From: Desulfosarcina sp. BuS5
GTDB lineage: Bacteria > Desulfobacterota > Desulfobacteria > Desulfobacterales > BuS5
NCBI RefSeq assembly: GCF_028752835.1
Contig: NZ_CP087952.1
Span: forward strand, 310,001-374,000
DNA: 64,000 bases
Direction: 5' to 3'
Position 1 is the first letter of the stretch. Each line of letters begins with the position of its first letter. Positions 53,441 to 61,409 of the stretch are shown here, piece after piece. The position numbers and the translations under genes were made by a program. Under the pieces are notes generated by a model. The model did not search any database, was not told the DNA's origin, and worked only from the letters and a program-made list of their open reading frames with translations.

Positions 53441-54590
53441 ACCTTTTCATCGCTTCATCGATAATTTTATTTACATTGTCGGGCGTAATTGAATTTTCTT
53501 TACAAATCTGTTCCACCCGAGCCATATTATGCGGGCTCTCCATATCGGACAACCTGTTAAAAATACCCATCCTTCTGCCGACCATATAATAGCACCGCCG
53601 CTGTTGATCCATATCAAGAAAGGTACGCAGTATCTCCAGCAGTCTATCCTTATCATCAGGGAATTTGCCTTCCAGATCATCAAAAAGGTTCAGTATATGG
53701 TCGCTTTTCAGAACACTGGTAATCCCGTTCAAGTTTTCTATAAAAAGAAGGATCTCTTCCGCCACCATTATATCATCAGCTTTTTCAAAGCGGCCTGATT
53801 TATAATCATTATACAGCTCTATATTGTGAGGGATTGCAAGCGGCCTCAAACGGATGAAATCCGGATTTATCCTGTTTACAGCGTCGGCTGTTTCAATAGC
53901 ATGAATTTGAGAATATTTTCTTCCTCCAAGGCCCGGCATTACATACTCCGAAAGTTCCATTCCGGCTTTTTTTACTTTTAGGCCGGCTTTTATGTGTGTT
54001 TCCTTGTTAACACCTTTTTTTACCATACTAAGAACCGGATCGGAGCCGGATTCAAGGCCGATATGAATTCTGTTCAAACCGGCCATTCTTATCGACTTAA
54101 GATCATTATCCTTGATGCGTGAAATTGTGTGTGATCGCGCGTATGAGGTTATTCTTTCAACCCATGGGAAACATTTTTTTATCTTCAGCAGTATCTCAAC
54201 AAGGTTAGCGGGCTTAATTATAAGGCTGTTGGCATCCTGGATAAATACAGACTCCATGCCGCAGGCATACCAGTTAACCGCCGCATAAAATGCATCCTGC
54301 TCTCCTTGTTCAAGATTCTTCAAAGCTACTCTGAGATCCGCCTGACTTATGCGGCCTGTAAGATCTGCGATAGACTTCAGTTTTTCGACATGTCTGCAAA
54401 CAGAATCAATATCTTTAATAACATCTTCCATCGGGCGTACGGAAAACTTGGAATTGCCGTATGTCCCACAGAAAGTACAGCGGTTCCACGGGCAATTCCT
54501 GGTCACGCGTATCAGAAGGCTGTAAGCCTCACTCGGCGGCCTTATCGGCCCCTGTTCAAACCCTTGATATGTTTTATTTTTTTTATTCAT
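53433..54590 (-). CDS. Radical SAM protein (Elp3/MiaB-like fold)
   Basis: 385 residues. The CxxxxCxxC-type cluster motif is in RNCPWNRCTFCGTYGNSKF near residues 31-45. Later blocks (RIHIGLESGSDPVLSMVKKG, GGRKYSQIHAIETADAVNRI) are typical of the B12-independent radical SAM group related to HemN/Elp3. The reaction is unknown. No accessory genes are nearby. Confidence 0.8.
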   Translation of the reverse strand: MNKKNKTYQGFEQGPIRPPSEAYSLLIRVTRNCPWNRCTFCGTYGNSKFSVRPMEDVIKDIDSVCRHVEKLKSIADLTGRISQADLRVALKNLEQGEQDAFYAAVNWYACGMESVFIQDANSLIIKPANLVEILLKIKKCFPWVERITSYARSHTISRIKDNDLKSIRMAGLNRIHIGLESGSDPVLSMVKKGVNKETHIKAGLKVKKAGMELSEYVMPGLGGRKYSQIHAIETADAVNRINPDFIRLRPLAIPHNIELYNDYKSGRFEKADDIMVAEEILLFIENLNGITSVLKSDHILNLFDDLEGKFPDDKDRLLEILRTFLDMDQQRRCYYMVGRRMGIFNRLSDMESPHNMARVEQICKENSITPDNVNKIIDEAMKRFI

Positions 54591-54689
54591 TATACAATTT
54601 TCTGTTATTATATTAAATTAAGTTATATTCTGTTAAAAAATTGATACCATATGGCTTTATACAACAGATAAAGATATTTTATCAATTTA

Positions 54690-55072
54690 TTAATCAGAAA
54701 TTTACAAACTCATTTTACCTCATTATAATTATCTGATAGGTAAAAAATTGATTAACAATCAATTTTTTTTGGTGGATTCGCTTCGCTTAATCCACACTAC
54801 AAACTACCAACTTTTATATAAAATTGTAGGGTGGATTAAGGAGCGTAGCGACGAATCCACCAAAGTTAACAATATCAGTTCATCACGGATTAGTGTGGTA
54901 ATCCATGATGAACAGCTATTAGCGCTTAGCTTTTAGCTGTTAGGTATTAACGGCTAAAAGCTAATACCTGATGGCATAAGTTTAATTATATGCTCAATAA
55001 ATAGAATCTCCACAATAATCCGCTATGATCCACAATATCAAACAGTTATTCAGTTTGTAAATTTCTGATTAA
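54690..55072. repeat. Composite element with 21-bp perfect terminal inverted repeats
   Basis: ttaatcagaaatttacaaac (54690) is matched exactly in inverse at 55052-55072. Inside are two further inverted pairs: ggtggattcgcttcgc (near 54771) with gcgacgaatccacc (ending near 54861), and a cttagcttttagctgttagg / ggctaaaagctaatacc pair near 54930. No gene fits. It fills most of the gap 54591-55092, in front of mltG. Confidence 0.75.
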
Positions 55073-55092
55073 TACAATCCAGGCGGCCACTG

Positions 55093-56130
55093 TTGAAAAA
55101 ACATCATAATGAAAAACAAAACAGGCATAGCTTTTTAAAGATACTTTTACTCATAACATTGATCTTTGCAGCCGTAGTATCCGCAATGTTTCTGGATCTT
55201 TATTTATATGCGGGCCGACCCTTTGGTTCCGATAATTCGACAAAGTTGGTCAATATTATGCCGGGGCATAATTTTTCTGATGTTTTTAAAGAACTGTGCA
55301 ACTCAGGGATTGTTGCTTATTCGTACAGATTTAAACTGCTGGCCGTTATAAGAGGATATGATAAAAGAATAAAATTCGGTGAATATCTCCTTTCACCATC
55401 CATGACACCCTCTGAAATCCTTACGATAATAACAAAGGGCAGGGTGCGTTTAAACAAACTGACCATTCCTGAAGGCTATAATATCGAACAGATTGCCACT
55501 GCAGTATCTCAAGCAGGAATAGAAGACGAAAAGAGCTTTTTAAAAGCCGCAAAAAATTCTTCCTTGGCTGCGCAAATGAAGATTAACGCCAATACTTTTG
55601 AAGGATACCTCTTTCCGGATACATACTATTTTCCCAAAAATACGACTCCTAAAACAATAATATCAACAATGGTCAACCGGTTCCAGACCATCTTTACGGA
55701 TGAATTTGCAAAACAGGCGGAAAAACTCGGTTTTTCAATCCACCAGATTGTTACCCTGGCATCGATTATTGAAAGAGAAACCGGTGCGTCGGAGGAACGT
55801 CCGATCATCTCGTCGGTTTTCCATAATAGATTAAAGAAAAATATGCGCCTTGAAAGTGATCCTACCGTTATTTACGGTATAGATGGGTTTAACGGTAATA
55901 TTACAAAAAAAGATCTTAAAAAACCATCTCCTTATAACACATACCTTATAAGGGGACTTCCTCCAGGGCCGATTTCAAACCCGGGGCTGAAAGCTCTGGA
56001 AGCAGCCCTGTACCCGGCTGAGACCGATTTTCTATATTTTGTTTCCAAAAAAGATAAAACTCACAAATTTTCTACCAATCTAAGAGAGCATAACAAGGCG
56101 GTTTATAGGTATCAAATAAAAAAAAGGTAG
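55093..56130 (+). CDS. mltG: Endolytic murein transglycosylase MltG
   Basis: 345 residues. One N-terminal membrane helix (ILLLITLIFAAVVSAMFLDL), a LysM-like segment and the YceG domain with TLASIIERETGA (catalytic Glu) and LPPGPISNPGLKALEAAL. It cuts nascent glycan strands in the periplasm and so limits their length. It starts with TTG at 55093 after AGGCGG. The preceding element may hold or disrupt its promoter. Confidence 0.93.
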   Translation: MKKHHNEKQNRHSFLKILLLITLIFAAVVSAMFLDLYLYAGRPFGSDNSTKLVNIMPGHNFSDVFKELCNSGIVAYSYRFKLLAVIRGYDKRIKFGEYLLSPSMTPSEILTIITKGRVRLNKLTIPEGYNIEQIATAVSQAGIEDEKSFLKAAKNSSLAAQMKINANTFEGYLFPDTYYFPKNTTPKTIISTMVNRFQTIFTDEFAKQAEKLGFSIHQIVTLASIIERETGASEERPIISSVFHNRLKKNMRLESDPTVIYGIDGFNGNITKKDLKKPSPYNTYLIRGLPPGPISNPGLKALEAALYPAETDFLYFVSKKDKTHKFSTNLREHNKAVYRYQIKKR

Positions 56131-56142
56131 GTTTTTAGTCTG

Positions 56143-56484
56143 TCAGCATGTTAAATGGAATCCTGCCGATACTCTTTTCCCCTCTTTTAATAGTTTGTTA
56201 AATGTATCGACAGCTTTGGAAGTACTCACTTCTATCAGTTCAATCTCTTTTTTTTGAAGAAACTTACGTAATGAATCGGTAGATTTCATGAGGCCTGGTT
56301 TCCCTTTTCCCAGCACAAGAATATCAGTATTTTTTTTTAGTATATCGGCTATGTCATCAATGTCCACCCTATGTCCGTTTTTTCTCCACCAGTCAGGCAC
56401 TACTCTTCCACAAATAATTTTAATATCATTTGTGTAAACTCTTCCTTTTATTGCTATTTTTCCGAAAGAATATTGTTCTATCAT
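56143..56484 (-). CDS. Mth938/DUF498-family protein
   Basis: 113 residues with the Mth938-like domain: YSFGKIAIKGRVYTNDIKI, WWRKNGHRVDIDDIADIL and LVLGKGKPGLMKS. Homologues include NDUFAF3 of mitochondria and small bacterial proteins of unknown role. It converges on mltG with 12 bases between. Confidence 0.85.
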   Translation of the reverse strand: MIEQYSFGKIAIKGRVYTNDIKIICGRVVPDWWRKNGHRVDIDDIADILKKNTDILVLGKGKPGLMKSTDSLRKFLQKKEIELIEVSTSKAVDTFNKLLKEGKRVSAGFHLTC

Positions 56485-56536
56485 AATTGAAAAGCCGCTT
56501 TCCTTATGAGTAGCTTGTGCAAAAGGGAAAGTCTAT

Positions 56537-56666
56537 ATATAGATGTTTTCATAAATAATTTCACTGCGTTATCGGTCGTCGGAGTAGGGGTTCAAGATTT
56601 TGAACCCCTACTCCCTCTGGCCTTGGGCCAAATTTTAAAATCGAGTAATTATCTGAAAATCTATAG
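56537..56666. repeat. Inverted-repeat element family, copy F
   Basis: tatagatgttttcataaata to ctgaaaatctatag, with the intact gtaggggttcaa hairpin and the ccctctggccttgggccaa block. It lies just beyond the CULT gene's stop (56671). Confidence 0.88.
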
Positions 56667-56670
56667 TCGA

Positions 56671-57129
56671 TTAAGATGAGTCGATTAAGCGATCTAATAT
56701 AAGCCCATGGAAACTATTCATAGATTTTGATGTATAATACCATCCAAGGTGTGTAAGGCACATGCCGCATAGAACAACTTGCCAGCGGAAACCTTTAAAC
56801 CAGCTCCACTCTTCTGTTGCAGGTCCGACATGCCCGCATCCTTTCGCCGACCCGAAACATCCTATTTGAAATACAACGCCCTGGGGATTCGCGAAAGTAT
56901 GCTCATAAGCCCCCGCCACTTCAATAAGTTCCGACCTGTTTGTTATTGTCAATAAGCATTGCCTGCAAAGTAGCGCTTTTTCATTGCGTGGTTTTTCTTC
57001 TTCTTCCTCTATCCAGTTTAAATCCCTGATCGCTTCCGGATTCTTATCTTCCTGATCATACTTGAAAATATCAGGACAATAGAAGTCCGTTGGGTGGAAT
57101 CCGTCAATCATATAAAAAAAAAACGACAT
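56671..57129 (-). CDS. CULT-domain (cereblon-type) protein
   Basis: 152 residues. The domain covers about 52-150. Zinc cysteines are C55-x2-C58 and C121-x2-C124; the aromatic cage is W110, W116 and W130. The spacing 110-116-121-124-130 is the same as W380, W386, C391, C394 and W400 of human cereblon. Known bacterial CULT proteins (MsCI4 of Magnetospirillum) are single-domain and bind uridine and glutarimides. The physiological role is unknown. An acidic N-terminal extension of about 50 residues may be partly non-coding; the ATG at 57129 lies 2 bases after the yjbQ stop. Confidence 0.85.
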   Translation of the reverse strand: MSFFFYMIDGFHPTDFYCPDIFKYDQEDKNPEAIRDLNWIEEEEEKPRNEKALLCRQCLLTITNRSELIEVAGAYEHTFANPQGVVFQIGCFGSAKGCGHVGPATEEWSWFKGFRWQVVLCGMCLTHLGWYYTSKSMNSFHGLILDRLIDSS

Positions 57130-57130
57130 T

Positions 57131-57559
57131 TCAAGCAGTACCGATTATTGTTATATCCACCACTCTTTCTCTTGCCCTGTTATCATGATTTATAATGACA
57201 GCCTGTTGCCATGTTCCCAGGGTCAAACGTCCGTCACGAACCGGTAAAGCAATTGACGGGCCGAGCAGTGCCGCCTGCACATGACTATGCCCGTTCCCGT
57301 CATACCATGCTTTTTCATGATCATATTCAATATCCGGAGGCGCAAACCTTGTAATCGCTTTTTTCAGATCATTGACCACACCAGGTTCAAATTCGATTGT
57401 TGTAACAGAACTGGTGGATCCGATCACCGTGGCATTAAGTGATCCGTTAATTATCTTTGACTGTTTTAGAGAATCTGTGAGCCTGAATGTTATGTTCACA
57501 ATATCCAGGCCGGTTTTAGTGGTAATGGAAATTCTGTCGGTAAAAATAGTTATGCTCAA
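57131..57559 (-). CDS. YjbQ-family protein (UPF0047)
   Basis: 142 residues. The family blocks GSTSSVTTIEFEPGVVNDLK, HSHVQAALLGPSIALPV and LTLGTWQQAVIINHDN with the conserved His residues are present. Members have been linked to thiamine phosphate synthase activity in vitro; the real role is unsettled. It is directly upstream of the CULT gene, so the two are probably cotranscribed. Confidence 0.9.
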   Translation of the reverse strand: MSITIFTDRISITTKTGLDIVNITFRLTDSLKQSKIINGSLNATVIGSTSSVTTIEFEPGVVNDLKKAITRFAPPDIEYDHEKAWYDGNGHSHVQAALLGPSIALPVRDGRLTLGTWQQAVIINHDNRARERVVDITIIGTA

Positions 57560-57639
57560 TTTCTATAGCTCCTTAGAGTTACTAACCAAACTTGTTCATA
57601 ATACCGCATGGTATTTTCTACGGTTGTCGTCATCATAGA

Positions 57640-58185
57640 TCACCAGGGTTCTCCATTACCGGTTATCTCTTCCAGAGCTATGCTATTCCCGCGATTGGTT
57701 TCCGTTATTTTATCCCTGGTAATATGGAAATAAATTTGAAAAGCAGTCCTTTTTGCGCTGGTTATTGCATCTATTCCTCCATCAAGATCTTTAACAATAT
57801 TCCATACAACCGCCATACCAAGTCCTGTCCCGCTTCCGCCCATAACTTTTTTTGTATAAAAAGGCTGAAAGATTCTTCACAGATCCTTTGGTGAAAGACC
57901 TATACCGTTGTCGGTAACTGTTAACAGAACATATTCTCCAGGATTTATCTCATCATATCCCATCAAGGGGTGGTCTATATATTTGTTCCGGGTAGTTATT
58001 GTGATATCTCCATTGCATTCAATTGCCTCTACGGCATTGAGCACAAGGTTCATCAGCACTTTGCTGATATGGATTAACGCACAATGAATATTTAATAACT
58101 CCGGTTCGAGTTTTGTTGTTATTTTTATATAGTCATATACTCCTTTCTTTAACGCCTCCACGGCAGTTTCTATGGAAGCCCTCCA
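57640..58185 (-). pseudogene. Truncated histidine kinase with in-frame stop
   Basis: From the right: a receiver-domain end (ETAVEALKKGVYDYIKI), then an HATPase region with the N box LMNLVLNAVEAI and G1 box DNGIGL, then LSPKDL, a TGA, and RIFQPFYTKKV with the G2 box MGGSGTGLGMAVV. The TGA replaces the usual Glu codon. The front of the kinase (sensor, HisKA) is gone and a receiver tail is joined directly, so it is a fused remnant. Confidence 0.8.
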
Positions 58186-58278
58186 TGTTAAGTTCCATTA
58201 GGCCGTATAATATAAATTATTATTTTTATACGCTTGAATGGACTCAAAAAGCATGTTATAGACTTTACGAAAAAGAAA

Positions 58279-58355
<77 letters not shown>

Positions 58356-58369
58356 TTTTTAGTAAAGCC

Positions 58370-59221
58370 TTAAAGAACTTCATTCATACTGCCGGTGCGA
58401 TACCCTTCCAGGTCGAGAGATACATATTTATATCCCAGGTTTTTAAGATGCTTAACGATTTTTGTGCAAAGATCAAATTTCAGCAATATTTTTTTTTCTC
58501 TTTCTCCCAGTTCTATTCTTGCTAATATACCATGATGCCTTACCCTGAAAATATACATTCCTAGTTTTTCGAGAAATGCTTCGGCATTTTCCACTTGTTT
58601 TAAGGCATCCTTTGTTATTTCGGTATAATATGGGAATCGGCTTGCCAGGCAGGCTAAAGCCGGTTTATCCCATGTGGGCAGTTTAAGGGCTTCGGATACA
58701 ACTCGAATATCGCTTTTAAGAAATCCGGCTTCTGCCAGGGGACTGCGGATACCTATTTCGTTAAGGGCGACTCGTCCGGGTCTGAAATCCGCAGCATCGT
58801 CAATATTGCCGCCATCAAAACAATTGCGGATTCCGTAAAGTTCCGCTCTCTTTTTGATTTGTGAGAAGATTGCTTTTTTACATATATAGCATCTGTCAGG
58901 ATGATTTTGAACAAATCCCGGCAGCTCAAGCACATTTTCTTTCAAGATGATATGTCTGACACCCATAGTTTCGGTAATATCATGGGCGGAATTAACCTCG
59001 TTTGCAGGAATCACCTCTGATTTAATGGTTATTGCCAGGAGCCTTTCTCCAAGTTCCCCAAGAATTTCTGCGCATACTTTTAATAAAAAAGTACTATCTA
59101 CCCCACCTGAAAATCCGATTGCGGCATCTCCTGCCCTGGTGATGATCTGCCTGAGGCGATCATACTTTTCCCGAAGTATTTCAGGCAAGTTTGGCGCTTC
59201 GTCTGTTTTGCTGCAAGTCAT
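58370..59221 (-). CDS. larE: LarE-type sulfur transferase (PP-loop)
   Basis: 283 residues. The PP-loop SGGVDSTFLLK is near residue 39. Further blocks are CYICKKAIFSQIKKRAE and the cysteine-containing DKPALACLASRFPY. LarE gives up the sulfur of its own cysteine (or uses a [4Fe-4S] cluster) to make the nickel-pincer nucleotide of lactate racemase. No larA, larB or larC are in the window, so the role could be broader. It directly abuts the EamA gene (stop at 59222). Confidence 0.87.
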   Translation of the reverse strand: MTCSKTDEAPNLPEILREKYDRLRQIITRAGDAAIGFSGGVDSTFLLKVCAEILGELGERLLAITIKSEVIPANEVNSAHDITETMGVRHIILKENVLELPGFVQNHPDRCYICKKAIFSQIKKRAELYGIRNCFDGGNIDDAADFRPGRVALNEIGIRSPLAEAGFLKSDIRVVSEALKLPTWDKPALACLASRFPYYTEITKDALKQVENAEAFLEKLGMYIFRVRHHGILARIELGEREKKILLKFDLCTKIVKHLKNLGYKYVSLDLEGYRTGSMNEVL

Positions 59222-60088
59222 TTAATTTATACCAATAACGTACAGACCGGCAATCATGAATATGCAGGCCATTGATTTAACAACCAGGCTCTTTTCCTTA
59301 AATACTGTTCCCCCGAGCACGACCGTTAAAAGGTTTGACAATCGTTTGGCCGGTATTGCCAGTGAAACAACGGCAGCCGGAACCGCGAGTGCTTTAAGAT
59401 GCAGAAAGTCACTGATAATCCAGAAGCCTCCAGCTATAATAATAAGGAACCACTGCTTTTTTGCCAATGATGCCACACGCTTGTATCTGTTCATGGCAAT
59501 TATTAAAACCAATTGTATAATGAAGATAAACATTGCAAAGAAAAATATATGCGTCATGGCATCTGTTTCAAATAATACCACCCTGTTTATTACCGGGCAG
59601 AAACTCCATAAAACCAGGGTTGCCAGCACGATAAGAAAATATTTAGCCGGCAGGGCGGTAAAGGGATTGAAAAAATTTCTTATTTCTTTGAGAGTAACTA
59701 TATAACCGCCTGATAAAATCAACATAACTCCGGCAAACTGTTGACTGTTTAGTACCTCCCCTAGCTGAAAGTATGACAACAAAATAACTAAAAGCGGGTT
59801 GAAATTAAGCAGCGGTGAAACAGTTGATATTTCACAGTGTTTATATGCTATATTAAGCAGGTATGATCCAGTGAACGCAAAAACGGCATTTATCGAAATA
59901 AGGATTATATTGGCTGATGAGATTCCGAAATCGACTTCTCCAACAAATGGAATCAGGCAAAAAAAACCGAAGCTGCCTGTTAATATCATCATATCGGTTA
60001 CGTCGGCATTTTTCAGTATTTTTTTTCTTACTATGTGATTAAGTGAAAAGAAAAATCCCGAACATAATATTAAGCTTATCCAGATCAT
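59222..60088 (-). CDS. EamA/DMT-family transporter
   Basis: 288 residues, 10 membrane segments in two EamA repeats (AVFAFTGSYLLNIAYKHCE; ALAVPAAVVSLAIPAKRLS). A metabolite exporter of unknown substrate. It is upstream of and touches larE, so translation is likely coupled. Confidence 0.85.
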   Translation of the reverse strand: MIWISLILCSGFFFSLNHIVRKKILKNADVTDMMILTGSFGFFCLIPFVGEVDFGISSANIILISINAVFAFTGSYLLNIAYKHCEISTVSPLLNFNPLLVILLSYFQLGEVLNSQQFAGVMLILSGGYIVTLKEIRNFFNPFTALPAKYFLIVLATLVLWSFCPVINRVVLFETDAMTHIFFFAMFIFIIQLVLIIAMNRYKRVASLAKKQWFLIIIAGGFWIISDFLHLKALAVPAAVVSLAIPAKRLSNLLTVVLGGTVFKEKSLVVKSMACIFMIAGLYVIGIN

Positions 60089-60165
60089 TATATATTCATA
60101 GGGAGCATCCCCGGTTTTTTGCCACCCACCCTGAAAGGGTTAAGTCTTGATGTCAAGTCTTGATA

Positions 60166-60777
60166 TTAAGAAGAAGGATAATCAAATTCTTCTATTATTT
60201 TTCCTTTGTCAACAAATAACCCTAAATCATTATATGCGCTTATGCAGGCGTCTGTCATATTTTCAAGATTTCTGCAAAGCGGGTCGCCATTTCCCAGCAT
60301 TTTCTGTGAATCTTTAAGTATTTTTTTCATATTATTTATTTGTTCTGCCAGTCTGCTTTGAATCTGTTTTCTTATTTTCTGTTTTTTCAGTTCATCTGAA
60401 AGAACGGATTCAAGTCTGCAAATTGAATATTCTACAAGCGCATCCCGCGGCGCTCCTGAATCTTCAGCCGCGTCACATAATGAGGCAAGTGTTCTCCTGC
60501 TCAAAACAAATGTTTTCTGAATACGTTGCATAGCATTAAAATGCCGCAGTTCAAGTTTTTTGGCAATCGCATGTAATGTCTGACGGTCTTCCATAAGATG
60601 ATCAAACAGAGATTTTTGCTTTATGCCAAGGTGAATTGAAACTGTGTTTAAAACACTGATAGCCCTGGCCGTCAGTTTAAATGTGGCTCTCACCGATTGC
60701 CTGCCCCTCAGGTCTGAGATGAAGGGACCTGGTAATGAAATAATTTGATTGGGTCGTTTATTATTTTTTATGGTCAT
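60166..60777 (-). CDS. Protein with two RHH-like segments
   Basis: 203 residues. Two similar regions, VRATFKLTARAISVLNTVSI (about 29-48) and IQKTFVLSRRTLASLCDAAE (about 85-104), each followed by a second helix, look like ribbon-helix-helix motifs in tandem. The C-terminal third is a helical, charged region (KKQKIRKQIQSRLAEQI). A DNA-binding regulator is plausible; the family is not recognised. Confidence 0.6.
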   Translation of the reverse strand: MTIKNNKRPNQIISLPGPFISDLRGRQSVRATFKLTARAISVLNTVSIHLGIKQKSLFDHLMEDRQTLHAIAKKLELRHFNAMQRIQKTFVLSRRTLASLCDAAEDSGAPRDALVEYSICRLESVLSDELKKQKIRKQIQSRLAEQINNMKKILKDSQKMLGNGDPLCRNLENMTDACISAYNDLGLFVDKGKIIEEFDYPSS

Positions 60778-60943
60778 CGCGCGACTTTTTAATATTACTA
60801 AAAATGAATAATGAATTATAATAATGAAATAAAAAAAATAAAAATTAATATTGACGCATAATAAATAATGTTTATTTTAAAAGCAAGAAAAAATGATGTT
60901 TAATAAAAATATTATATATATCTAACAAAAGGAGGTAATTATG

Positions 60944-61390
60944 ATGGAACTTACCAGATGGAACCGTTTGGGTGATTTGCCTGTCCTGCAGGATCGTATT
61001 AATCGGATGTTTAATGACACTTTCTTCAAGGGCAGCGGTGCTGTAAACGATGAACTTACAGGCCATAGCTGGAATCCCGTAGTTGACATTATTGATAATG
61101 ATGAAAGTATAGTAATAAAGGCTGATCTTCCGGGTGTCGATAAAAAAAATATCAGCATAGATTATAAAGACAGAGTGCTGACCCTTAAAGGTGAAAGAGT
61201 CGATGATAATGAAGTCAAGGAGGAGAATTACTATAAAAGAGAGCGGGTGCGCGGCTCATTTATGAGATCTTTCACCCTGCCTGCTTCAGTTGCTGCTGAT
61301 AAAATTAGTGCGGATTATAAGGAAGGCGTACTCAAGATTGAAATACCGAAACCTGAAGAGCAGAAACCGAACCAGATTACTATTAATTAA
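60944..61390 (+). CDS. Small heat-shock protein Hsp20
   Basis: 148 residues, alpha-crystallin domain. WNPVVDIIDNDESIVIKADL, GVDKKNISIDYKDRVLTLKG and GSFMRSFTLPASV are typical; the C-terminal IxI-type motif is IEIPKPEEQ. Two ATGs follow AAAGGAGGT; the second (60944) has the better spacing of 7 bases. An ATP-independent chaperone. It ends in a strong terminator. Confidence 0.93.
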   Translation: MELTRWNRLGDLPVLQDRINRMFNDTFFKGSGAVNDELTGHSWNPVVDIIDNDESIVIKADLPGVDKKNISIDYKDRVLTLKGERVDDNEVKEENYYKRERVRGSFMRSFTLPASVAADKISADYKEGVLKIEIPKPEEQKPNQITIN

Positions 61391-61409
61391 TCTTTATTCC
61401 AATCCCTTA

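Noticed and set aside
57877-57905. In-frame TGA in the histidine kinase remnant as selenocysteine
   Set aside because: The position is normally Glu, the gene lacks its front half, and no SECIS-like hairpin is placed correctly. A nonsense mutation is simpler.
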